This document shows positions 56,776 through 64,000 of a stretch of 64,000 nucleotides of DNA, piece after piece. The position numbers and the translations under genes are program-made. Positions within the stretch are counted from its first letter, which is position 1; every line of letters begins with the position of its first letter. The DNA is taken from positions 1 through 64,000 of the forward strand of contig JBHGBM010000014.1 of the NCBI GenBank assembly GCA_041946965.1. Direction: 5' to 3'. The notes below the pieces were generated by a model, which was given only the letters and a program-made list of their open reading frames with translations, was not told where the DNA came from and made no database searches. The stretch comes from JBHGBM01 sp041946965. GTDB lineage: Bacteria; Acidobacteriota; Terriglobia; Bryobacterales; Bryobacteraceae.

Positions 56776-58305
56776 ATGCGCGGACTACGGTCATTCCTTT
56801 TGCCAATGGCGGCGGCCGCCCTGTGGGCTGCCGGCGCGCCGGAGAAGACCATCGTTGTGATCGGGGCGCACTTTGACGATGCCGGCGCCGTAGCAGGCGG
56901 AACCCTGGTCAGGTACATCGCCCAGGGTTACAAGGGCGTCTACGGCGTGTTGCTCACGCACCGGCCCGGAGCCGCCGCCGCTCCGGGAACTCTCGAAGCA
57001 GACCCTCTCGAGGCCGCACAACTTCAGCAAGAAAGCGCGCTGAATGCCGCGCGCCGTTACGGAGCGGAACCGGTCTTCTTCAATCTGCACCCCGCGCGCA
57101 TCCGCTACGGACGCTCCTTTGCTTTCGTGGGAAGTCCCCTGTGGAGCCGCTTCGCGCCGCCCGGCACCTGGGACGTCACTATGGCGCCGGCGAGGAGGCA
57201 GGCCGTGAGCGCGGTGGCGGCTCTGCTTCTGGAACGCAATCCGGAACTGGTGATCACACACGGCATCGGCGAGGGAGATATGGAGCATCACAGCACCGCG
57301 GACCTCGTCTACAAAGCCTGGACGGAGGCGCGTGCCCGCGGAGCGCGGCTCGGCCAACTATGGGTGAGGGCCGAGGATTCCAGCGGCATGATCACCGAAG
57401 CGGCGTTCCGGAAGTTCTTCGAGCCGGTGAGCCTCTCGGTCGAGGTCAGCGGAGGCGTCGAGCGCTTCTTTGCGGTGGCGGATGTGCGCGAGCCGCCGGT
57501 GGAGCAGCGGGACCGGCGGTTCGGACCCCAGTGGGAGACGGCGCTCGGAGGTCCGTTCACCTGGCGGCCGGCCGGGAAGCAGCCCGTGGTCATGGTGGTG
57601 GGGGCGCATTGCGACGATGTCGAGCTTCAAATGGGCGGCACTCTGGCTTTGCTCCTGCGCCAGGGCTGGAAGGGCGTGTACGTCATCACCACGAACAACA
57701 CCGCCGGGAATCAAATGAGCGCGGGTTTTCAGGTGGACGGCCTGGAGACCATACAGGTGCGCCAGGAGGAAGGGCGCCGGGCGGCCGCGGTCTTTGGTCT
57801 GGAACCGCACTACCTCAACCTCCATGAGCCGGTGATATATCTCGGCCGGAAGCACACGACGATGGAGGATCCGGAGTGGGGCGTTTACAACGTTCCCGGC
57901 AACGGTTCTGTGACGTCGTCTCCGGAAGGCAAGGGCCTCGAAATGATGACGGCTCTGCTGGAGCGGTACGAACCCGACCTGGTGATCGCCCACCTGCTCT
58001 CGGATAAGGCGGAGCACGGGCAGACCGGCGACTTGGTTTATCGCGCCTTCAAGCGGGCCGCCGCCAAGGGAACGCGGGTCGGCCAATTCTGGATGCCGGT
58101 GGGGCGCTTCCTGCATTATTTTCAGCGGGTCCGCCTCAAGCCCGATGTATCGATCGATGTAACCGGCGACAGTCCGCTGGTCTGGCAAGCGCTGCAACAC
58201 CACGTGAGCCAGAACGCCGCCGGCATGACCGGTATGAAGCCGCAGCCCGGCAAGAGACGGTTTGAGCATTTCATCGTGATCGTGGACAATACGAAGGGCC
58301 GTTAG
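56776..58305 (+). CDS. Secreted protein with two tandem PIG-L (LmbE) deacetylase domains
   Basis: The 509-aa protein has a signal peptide (about 1-20) followed by two PIG-L domains. Domain 1 (about 24-215) has GAHFDD with H32, D34, D35, but the following residues (AGA) lack the usual acidic position. Domain 2 (about 270-470) has GAHCDDVEL with H278, D280, D281. Each repeats the second motif in matching form (MEHHSTADLVYKA and AEHGQTGDLVYRA). PIG-L enzymes remove N-acetyl groups from GlcNAc-type sugars. A longer in-frame ORF starts inside the NHL gene, but ATG 56776 with the signal peptide is clearly better. The start of the lyase gene lies 1 bp after its stop. Confidence 0.9.
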   Translation: MRGLRSFLLPMAAAALWAAGAPEKTIVVIGAHFDDAGAVAGGTLVRYIAQGYKGVYGVLLTHRPGAAAAPGTLEADPLEAAQLQQESALNAARRYGAEPVFFNLHPARIRYGRSFAFVGSPLWSRFAPPGTWDVTMAPARRQAVSAVAALLLERNPELVITHGIGEGDMEHHSTADLVYKAWTEARARGARLGQLWVRAEDSSGMITEAAFRKFFEPVSLSVEVSGGVERFFAVADVREPPVEQRDRRFGPQWETALGGPFTWRPAGKQPVVMVVGAHCDDVELQMGGTLALLLRQGWKGVYVITTNNTAGNQMSAGFQVDGLETIQVRQEEGRRAAAVFGLEPHYLNLHEPVIYLGRKHTTMEDPEWGVYNVPGNGSVTSSPEGKGLEMMTALLERYEPDLVIAHLLSDKAEHGQTGDLVYRAFKRAAAKGTRVGQFWMPVGRFLHYFQRVRLKPDVSIDVTGDSPLVWQALQHHVSQNAAGMTGMKPQPGKRRFEHFIVIVDNTKGR

Positions 58306-58306
58306 G

Positions 58307-60598
58307 ATGATGAAACCGTCGGCATTTGCGCTCCTTCTGTTTTCCCTGGCGCCCGGCAGCCTGCCGGGCGAGCCTCCCGCCGTCTCCAATCGCGCGCCCG
58401 GAGTGGACGATATCGGCTACCTGCCGCCGGAGGGCGCGGCTGTGGCGACGAATCCTCCGGCGCTGGCCTGGCTCCCGGAGCCGGAAGCCGAGGGCTACGC
58501 CGTCGAGCTCGCGCGCGACGCACGTTTCACGCGCGGCGTGATCGCCGTCGCGAGAACGCCGTACGTACTCTATACCCATACCGCCGCGCTGGCCCCGGGG
58601 ACGTGGTACTGGCGCTACGCCTGCACGGACCGGACCGGCGCCCGCGGCGCGTGGAGCAAGGTGCGATCCTTCCGCATCGCGAAAGATGCGCAGCCGTTTC
58701 CCCGTCCCGGTGAAGACCTGATCCGCGCGCGCCTGCCGCGGCAGCATCCCCGGTTGCTGTTGCGCCCCGAGGAAGTGGAGAGTTTCCGGCAGGCCCGCAC
58801 GGGCGCGCAAAAACCGCGGTGGGACGAGCTGGTGCGCACGGCGGAAGAATACCTGAAAGCGCCGCTGATCCCCGAGCCGCCGCCGTGGACGGACGGCAAG
58901 TGGAACGCGGAAGAATGGCGCCGCAACCTGGCGCAGGGCACCAGGGCATCCGAAATCGCCGAGACGCTGGCCTTCTGTTACCTGCTCTCCGGTGAGCGGC
59001 GTTACGGCGAGGGCGCGCGCAAGTGGCTGCTGCATATCGCGGCCTGGGATCCCGCCGGCAGTACCAGCATGGACGTCAACGACGAAGCCGGCATGCCGAT
59101 TCTCTACAACACCTCGCGCGCGTATGACTGGGCATACGACTTTCTGAGCGAAGCCGACCGCGCCACGTTGCGCGCCATGGCGCGTGCCCGCGGCGAGGAA
59201 GCGTTCCACTGGCTGCACGTGAAGCCGTTCGAGCAGAAAGCCTACAACAGCCACGGCGGCCGGATGTGGCATTTTCTCGGGGAGGCCGCCTTCGCTTACT
59301 ACGGTGAGCTGCCCGAGGCCGCCAAGTGGCTCGACTACGCTCTCACCATCTTCTGGAGCTGGTACCCTGCCTACGGCGATGAGGAGGGCGGATGGGCACA
59401 GGGCTACGCCTACTGGTCGTCCTATATCAACCGCTCCACATGGTGGTTTGACGCGCTGCGCGCGGGCCTGAAACTGGAAGGCACCGATAAGCCCTTCTAC
59501 CGCCACGTGGGCGACTTCCCCATGTACGTCGCGCCGCCTGGAGGCGCGCTGGTGGGATTCGGCGATTTCGCCGAGAGCCGTCCCCGTCCGGACGCGGCCG
59601 CGGTGGTCGCCTACTTCGCCCGTGTGCGCCACAAGCCGGAGTGGCAATGGTATGCGGAGGCGTGGGGACAGGGTGACGGCGCCAAAGGCCCCGTCGGTTT
59701 CCTGCGGGCCGCGCGTCCCGATCCCCCACCGGTGAAGGCCGCCCCGCCCGGCGACTGGCCCGCCGCCAAACTGTTTCGCGGCGCGGGCTGGGCGTCGCTC
59801 ACGGGCAACCTGCTGGACGCGCGTGAGAGCGTTCAGGTCATGCTGCGCGCCGCCCCGCTGGGCAACATCAGCCACAGCCATGCGGACCAGAACGCGATCG
59901 TGCTGGGCGCCTACGGCTCCCCGCTGCTGGTGAACACCGGCATCCGCCCGTGGTACGGGAGCGATTTCTGCAAGCAGTGGTATTGGACCACGAAAGCACA
60001 CAACGCCCTGGAGATCGATGGCCGCGGCCAGCCGAAGACCGCCGAAGCTACCGGCAAGGTGATCGTCTTCCAGCCCGGCAAACAGTACGATTACGTCGTG
60101 GGCGAAGCCACCGGCTACGGCGAGCACGTCCAGCGTTATCGCCGTCACCTGGTGCTGCTGAAGCCGGACGTGGTCGTGGTGTTCGACGAGGTGCGGGCGT
60201 CGCGGCCGGTCTCGCTGAAGTTCTGGCTGCACGGAAGGGCGCCGTTCAGCGTGGGCGACAGCGGCGGGCGCATCGGCCTCACTTACGAGAACGCCTCTCT
60301 GGAAGGCGTGCTGCTGGCGCCCGGCGGCGCCGGCATCGTCCAGACCGACCAATATCCGATTCCGCCCGAAACCGGCAAGACGCAGCCCGAGTGGCATCTC
60401 TCGGCGGAAACCTTGCAGAAGCACGCGGCGGCGCGTTTTGTCGCGGTGCTTGGGATCGGCAAGGCAGGCCGGAAAATCGACCTCGCGGGCGTGGAGGACG
60501 TTTCCTCCGGAGAGCGGGTTGTGATCCGTTTCCAGCGGGCACAACAGCCGGTCAGCGTCTCGTTCGAGACGGGGCGGCCGGCCGTCAGCGTGCGTTGA
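58307..60598 (+). CDS. Heparinase II/III-family polysaccharide lyase, secreted
   Basis: The 763-aa protein has a signal peptide (MKPSAFALLLFSLAPGSLPG). Next is a fibronectin-III-like module (about 45-125, PALAWLPEPEAEGYAVEL), an alpha-alpha toroid (DUF4962-like, about 140-500, with HGGRMWHFLGEAAFAYY and WAQGYAYWSSYI) and the C-terminal heparinase II/III beta-sheet domain. In that last domain the catalytic-type segment NISHSHADQNAIVLGAYG is visible. The family cleaves uronic-acid-containing glycans (heparan sulfate, alginate) by beta-elimination. With adjacent deacetylases and sulfatases this points to a sulfated or acetylated uronate polymer. The start may be either of two adjacent ATGs (58307, 58310). 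Confidence 0.9.
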   Translation: MMKPSAFALLLFSLAPGSLPGEPPAVSNRAPGVDDIGYLPPEGAAVATNPPALAWLPEPEAEGYAVELARDARFTRGVIAVARTPYVLYTHTAALAPGTWYWRYACTDRTGARGAWSKVRSFRIAKDAQPFPRPGEDLIRARLPRQHPRLLLRPEEVESFRQARTGAQKPRWDELVRTAEEYLKAPLIPEPPPWTDGKWNAEEWRRNLAQGTRASEIAETLAFCYLLSGERRYGEGARKWLLHIAAWDPAGSTSMDVNDEAGMPILYNTSRAYDWAYDFLSEADRATLRAMARARGEEAFHWLHVKPFEQKAYNSHGGRMWHFLGEAAFAYYGELPEAAKWLDYALTIFWSWYPAYGDEEGGWAQGYAYWSSYINRSTWWFDALRAGLKLEGTDKPFYRHVGDFPMYVAPPGGALVGFGDFAESRPRPDAAAVVAYFARVRHKPEWQWYAEAWGQGDGAKGPVGFLRAARPDPPPVKAAPPGDWPAAKLFRGAGWASLTGNLLDARESVQVMLRAAPLGNISHSHADQNAIVLGAYGSPLLVNTGIRPWYGSDFCKQWYWTTKAHNALEIDGRGQPKTAEATGKVIVFQPGKQYDYVVGEATGYGEHVQRYRRHLVLLKPDVVVVFDEVRASRPVSLKFWLHGRAPFSVGDSGGRIGLTYENASLEGVLLAPGGAGIVQTDQYPIPPETGKTQPEWHLSAETLQKHAAARFVAVLGIGKAGRKIDLAGVEDVSSGERVVIRFQRAQQPVSVSFETGRPAVSVR

Positions 60599-60610
60599 GA
60601 CATACCTGGG

Positions 60611-61432
60611 ATGGATACCCGCAACCTATACTCACGCCGCGAAGTCTTGATTGACGCCGCCGCCGCCGCGGCCGGCCGGCCGCGGAGAACGCCGGTCATT
60701 GACTGTCACACTCATGCGGGCACCGGCACAACGCTCACCGCGCCCTGGACCACCATCGCCGACCCGGATGAAATCCTGCGCCGGAACAGGGAAGCCGGGA
60801 TCGATCAGGCGTGCATCTTTCCCATTTCTCACGACACCTTCGAGGAGCCCAACCGCGAGATCGCGCGGATCGTCCGGAGCCATCCGGGCCGGTTCATCGG
60901 ATTCGCCAAACACGACCCGGTGACAGAGAAAGGCCGCATCCGCGCCATGCTGCTGCGCGAGTGCCGGGAACTGGGTTTGCGCGGGTTGAAACTCCACGTC
61001 ACGCCGACACCCGAGGTGTTGGACACCGTCGCGGAGTTGGGGATTCCCATTCTGTGGCATCCCCGCCCCAATGTGGCTGTCTTCGATGAGATCGCCGAGG
61101 CTTACCCCGGCGTCGATTTGATACTGGCTCACATGGGCAGCGATCTGTCGGCCGACTGGCGGGAGCACGTTGCCGGCATCGAAGTGGCCCGGCGTCATGC
61201 CAACGTCTACCTCGATACCGGCGCCACGGTGCTGACCCGTTATCTGGAGCAGGCCGTGAAGGAACTCGGCCCCGAGAAGATCATCTTCGGTTCGGACGAG
61301 CCCGAGGTCGACTGCCGCCTGGAGATCTTCAAGGTTCGTGTGCTGCGCCTGCCCGCCGAGCACGAGCAAATGATCCTCGGCGGCAACATGCTCCGGCTCC
61401 TCGGCAAGTACAAGGGCGGCCGCCATGCCTGA
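60611..61432 (+). CDS. Amidohydrolase-2 family TIM-barrel hydrolase, catalytic member of a pair
   Basis: The 273-aa protein has a Tat-like start (YSRREVLIDAAAAAAG) and the full metal site of the amidohydrolase_2 (ACMSD/decarboxylase-like) family: H33-T-H35 in DCHTHAG, the LRGLKLHV strand, ILWHPRP, LAHMGSD and the catalytic Asp in FGSDEPE. Members hydrolyse lactones or decarboxylate small acids. In this block it could act on a sugar-acid lactone. The next gene, a paralogue lacking several of these residues, overlaps it by 8 bp. Confidence 0.88.
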   Translation: MDTRNLYSRREVLIDAAAAAAGRPRRTPVIDCHTHAGTGTTLTAPWTTIADPDEILRRNREAGIDQACIFPISHDTFEEPNREIARIVRSHPGRFIGFAKHDPVTEKGRIRAMLLRECRELGLRGLKLHVTPTPEVLDTVAELGIPILWHPRPNVAVFDEIAEAYPGVDLILAHMGSDLSADWREHVAGIEVARRHANVYLDTGATVLTRYLEQAVKELGPEKIIFGSDEPEVDCRLEIFKVRVLRLPAEHEQMILGGNMLRLLGKYKGGRHA

Positions 61433-62186
61433 GCCCGTGATTGTCGATTGCCATGCGCTGGCCGGCGCCGGAAAAACGTGGTCAGAACCGGAGAGGGAGG
61501 TGGATTACGACCTCAAGCTGTTGTTGGAGCGCGGCGCCGAAGCCGGCATCGGCCGTCACTGCGTGATGCCCCCGCGCAATAATACGTACGCGGAGGCAAA
61601 CAGGCAAGTAGCCCGCTTATGTGAGAAGCACGGCGGCAGGTTGATCGGCTTCGCCGCGCACAATCCCCAGCGGGAGGCCGGCCGCCTGCGGGCGATGCTC
61701 GCCGAAGAGATCAAGACCATGGGGCTGCGCGGTGTGAGGTCCGACGGTCATCCGACGCGGGAGTTGCTCGACGCAGTGCTCGAGTTGGGCATCCCGGTTG
61801 TGTATTACCCGCGTGCCGGCGCCGGCCAGCAGCCCGCCCGGTACTTTCACATGCCGGCCACGGCCTATCCGAAGGTGAATTTCATTCTCCCCCACCTGGG
61901 CCAGTTCCGGTCGCTGAACTGGGAGTCGCATCTGGCCGCGATCGATCTCGCCAGGCGTTACCCGAATGTCTACCTCGACACCTCCGGGGTCGGCAGCTTC
62001 AAATACCTGGAGATGGCCGTCCGCGAACTGCCGGCGGACAAAATTCTGTTCGGCACATTCGCGCCGGAATTGGACCCCAGGGTGGAGAAGGAAGCCCTCC
62101 GGCTTCTTAAGCTGCGCGGGGATCCGTACCGGAAGATTGCAGGGCTGAACATCCTTCGCCTGGCAGGGATTCGCGCACCGGCGTAG
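61425..62186 (+). CDS. Amidohydrolase-2 paralogue with degenerate metal site (possible pseudo-enzyme)
   Basis: The 253-aa protein aligns with its upstream neighbour along most of its length (GRLIGFAAHNPQREAGRLRAML, ILPHLGQFRSLNWESH, VYLDTSGVG). The H-x-H motif is H10-A-L12 (DCHALAG), ILWHPRP has become VVYYPRA, and the catalytic FGSDEPE has become FGTFAPE. Three metal or catalytic residues are therefore lost while the fold is preserved and the frame is intact. It lacks the Tat-like leader. The ATG lies inside the preceding gene, so both are translated together; a regulatory or structural partner role is plausible. Confidence 0.85.
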   Translation: MPEPVIVDCHALAGAGKTWSEPEREVDYDLKLLLERGAEAGIGRHCVMPPRNNTYAEANRQVARLCEKHGGRLIGFAAHNPQREAGRLRAMLAEEIKTMGLRGVRSDGHPTRELLDAVLELGIPVVYYPRAGAGQQPARYFHMPATAYPKVNFILPHLGQFRSLNWESHLAAIDLARRYPNVYLDTSGVGSFKYLEMAVRELPADKILFGTFAPELDPRVEKEALRLLKLRGDPYRKIAGLNILRLAGIRAPA

Positions 62187-62192
62187 AGCGAT

Positions 62193-62585
62193 TCAAGGCC
62201 GCACGGCTTTCCTTGCCTTCTCGAAATGCTTCTTGATGAAGTCGAGCGGCTCGACGCGCTCGCCGCCGGGCTGGCCGGGGTACTGAACGACGCACTCAAT
62301 CCCAAGCCTGTCCATGCGCTGCTTCAACGCGATGCCAAACCTGGGATGGTGGACGACGATCTGGACATCCAACTGCGCCACGTGCGGCGCCACGGCCGCG
62401 TGGGAGAACCGCGTGTTGCCGGTCATCTCCACAGCCATCTCGTCGCCGGCGCGCAGCTTCCTGGTGAATCGCGGCAGATCCTCCAGCTTCCATTCGCTTA
62501 AATAATTCCTTCCGTTCTCCAATCGCATGCAAACCGTGAAGCAATTGCGATGCGGGTCAATGCCGATGTGTCGTTTCGTTTCCAT
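62193..62585 (-). pseudogene. IS110-family transposase N-terminal remnant with foreign C-terminus
   Basis: Residues 1 to about 75 match the DEDD (RuvC-like) domain of IS110 transposases: HIGIDPHRNCFTVCM with the first Asp, and DEMAVEMTGNTRF with the Glu. The usual continuation (VNPRxFK...KTDKxDA) and the whole C-terminal domain with the catalytic Ser are missing. From about residue 85 the sequence (RFGIALKQRMDRLGIE, VVQYPGQPGG, PLDFIKKHFEKARK) instead resembles the C-terminus of an alpha/beta-hydrolase or S9-type esterase. The ORF looks like a chimera formed by a rearrangement. It cannot transpose by itself. It is convergent with the amidohydrolase genes (6-bp gap). Confidence 0.7.
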
Positions 62586-62612
62586 ACTCCACCTCGAAAG
62601 CCAAGTGGAGTA
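62585..62612 (-). promoter_or_regulatory. Hairpin sequestering the transposase start
   Basis: TACTCCAC and GTGGAGTA form an 8-bp perfect stem with a 12-nt loop. On the minus strand the 3' arm contains the GGTGGAG ribosome-binding-like sequence and touches the ATG. Such hairpins commonly limit transposase translation. Confidence 0.5.
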
Positions 62613-62807
62613 GACTCGCTCTGCGGCGTCGCCACTCTCCTATTCAAGGTCCCTCGCGGGCCTTACCCTGGCGCTCCAGCCACAGGTCTGACTAATCTCC
62701 TCAACGAGGTCGCGCCTCATGGAATGTATCCAGCCTGTGACCTGTCTACCCCGGAAGCCTTCTTCCGGAGCCTAACGCACGCGGAGCTAAACATTCATAC
62801 CATCTCC
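62586..62807 (-). other. Non-coding upstream end of IS110 element, possible bridge-RNA region
   Basis: These 222 bp separate the transposase ATG from the sulfatase stop codon and contain no ORF I can support. They hold a perfect hairpin CCGGAAG-CCTT-CTTCCGG (62751-62768), a 7-bp long-range inverted repeat ACAGGTC/GACCTGT (62682-62688, 62739-62745) and the start-codon hairpin. In IS110-group elements the non-coding end upstream of the transposase encodes the structured bridge RNA that guides recombination. Position, length and structure fit, but the RNA is not demonstrated. Confidence 0.4.
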
Positions 62808-64000
62808 TCAGTTCCGCCGGGTTTGTCCCGGACGTCTTTCGGGCCACCCGTCGTAGTAACCGGAATCAATCAGGATAGTCTGGCGCGTGGTGGAGCGCCA
62901 GTGTTCCAGCGGGGGAGCGCCGGTGCTTTCGAAAAGCCCCCTCAATCGTCCTCTCAGTTCGGCAAGCTGTTTGCCGTACGCGCGGTCGCCGATTACGTTG
63001 ACGGTTTCGCTGGAATCGGCTTCGATATCGAACAGCTCGCTGGGCCAGTTGTCGGCGCGTTCCACGTATTTCAGGTTTTCCGTGCGGATGGCGCGCACGT
63101 AGCAGTACTCGAAGAACAGCTCTTTGCGCCATGCCGGCGACTCGCCGCGCAGGAAGGCCGAGTAGCTGCGGCCCACACGCCGCCGGTCCGCGGGGGCGGA
63201 GATGCCCAGATAGTCGAGGATCGTGGGGAAGAAATCGTAGGACGACACCAGCGGCGAAACTACCTGTCCGGCGCGGATTCTGCCCGGGTGGTTCCAGATG
63301 AGCGGCACCCTGATCGACTCTTCGTACATGTTGAACGGGATCGTCGCGTTGCCCTTGCCCCAGACGCCGTGATGGCCGGCGTTCCATCCCTGATCCGCCG
63401 AAAATACCACCAGCGTGTTTTCCCGCAGACCGAGCTCCTCCAGGCGCGCGAGGATGCGCCCGACGTTGTGGTCCATGCCCGAAACCAGCGCGGAGTAAGC
63501 CAGTTTGGTTTCGCGGTTGCCGTGGTACTTCTCGAACGACCATCGCCGCTGCGGATGCCTGGGCGGTTCCGGAAAACAGGAAAACGGGCAGTCCTTGTAG
63601 ATGTCGCGATAGCGCGCAGGCTGGTAATCGAACGGGGTGTGCGGCGCGAAGAAAGGGACATAAAGGAAGAACGGTCTCTGCTTGTTGGCTTCCAGGAATT
63701 CGATGGCAAAATCGCCAACCAGATCCGTCTTGAATCCTTTCGTCTTTACCGTCGCGCCGTTCTTGATGAACTCGGGATCACGGTATGTGCCGCCTCCGCC
63801 GGGGATGGTGCACCAGTAGGTGAAGCCGGCGTGCGGGTGCTCATCGTCGCCCATGTGCCATTTGCCGGACAGCCCGACCGTGTAGCCGTTTTTTGCGAGG
63901 AGTTCCGTATAGGTGAGCTGTCCGTCCAGAAACCGCTTGCGCTGCGGCCCCTGAACATCCTGCTTCATGAGTGCATCACAGACCCCGTGAGCGGAGGGGA
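62808..64000 (-). CDS. Sulfatase, N-terminus outside window
   Basis: The frame is open to the right-hand edge, so the first visible residues (PSAHGVCDALMKQDV) continue a longer protein and the ATG at 63968 is internal. The catalytic formylglycine motif lies beyond the window. Visible sulfatase features are YTVGLSGKWHMGD, PFFLYVPFFAPHTPFD, VVFSADQGWNAGHHGVWGKG (metal Asp and His) and the MYEESIRVPLIW segment. It probably removes sulfate from the same glycan handled by the block at 44281-62186, from which an IS110 remnant separates it. Confidence 0.92.
   Translation of the reverse strand, partial: PSAHGVCDALMKQDVQGPQRKRFLDGQLTYTELLAKNGYTVGLSGKWHMGDDEHPHAGFTYWCTIPGGGGTYRDPEFIKNGATVKTKGFKTDLVGDFAIEFLEANKQRPFFLYVPFFAPHTPFDYQPARYRDIYKDCPFSCFPEPPRHPQRRWSFEKYHGNRETKLAYSALVSGMDHNVGRILARLEELGLRENTLVVFSADQGWNAGHHGVWGKGNATIPFNMYEESIRVPLIWNHPGRIRAGQVVSPLVSSYDFFPTILDYLGISAPADRRRVGRSYSAFLRGESPAWRKELFFEYCYVRAIRTENLKYVERADNWPSELFDIEADSSETVNVIGDRAYGKQLAELRGRLRGLFESTGAPPLEHWRSTTRQTILIDSGYYDGWPERRPGQTRRN

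Overview
The window is GC-rich, densely coded DNA that reads like an Acidobacteriota genome, probably of the Solibacter/Bryobacter type. This rests on three large Oar-like TonB-dependent receptors with carboxypeptidase-like N-terminal domains, several sulfatases, many secreted hydrolases, a membrane-bound Ser/Thr kinase and Tat-like signals. No rRNA, tRNA or CRISPR array was seen. No gap without a gene exceeds about 250 bp. Very long antisense ORFs are common and are treated as GC-bias shadows. The assignment is inferred from gene content, not from a marker gene.

Layout. 1-4285: end of a TonB receptor plus a GH28-like enzyme. 4329-5780 (minus): folE and two 6-pyruvoyl-tetrahydropterin synthase paralogues with different catalytic residues. 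5826-16552: thioredoxin-like protein, zinc-ribbon Ser/Thr kinase, glycolate-oxidase-like flavoprotein, UroD-family protein, B12/radical SAM protein, iron-type alcohol dehydrogenase with a small monooxygenase, MFS transporter, methyltransferase. 16670-24018: sulfatase facing a four-gene minus block (small membrane protein, methylmalonyl-CoA mutase catalytic subunit, larB, TonB receptor). 24190-26490: small hypothetical, glycosyltransferase and a sensor-less sigma-54 activator. 26529-30410: one polypeptide joining topoisomerase III to RecQ helicase. 30548-36069: six overlapping genes (mazG, GNAT, enolase-superfamily racemase/OSBS, two transporters, SDR). 36079-44222: sulfatase, broken LigD polymerase gene, gamma-glutamyltransferase, YwaF-like membrane protein, small hypotheticals, deacetylase-like protein.

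44281-62186 is a long plus-strand run of secreted degradative genes: N-acyl-D-amino-acid deacylase, propeller-PHP protein, TonB receptor, amidohydrolase, Gfo/Idh/MocA oxidoreductase, NHL protein, double PIG-L deacetylase, heparinase II/III-type lyase and two overlapping amidohydrolase-like genes. It is followed by an IS110 remnant and another sulfatase running off the window. Together they suggest uptake and breakdown of a sulfated, acetylated, uronate-containing glycan or glycoconjugate; the substrate is inference.

The strongest novelty candidates are the TopoIII-RecQ fusion, the Cys/Glu pair of pterin synthases beside folE, the enzyme/pseudo-enzyme amidohydrolase pair, and a recurrent TANNNT box 5-8 nt before start codons that suggests many leaderless transcripts.
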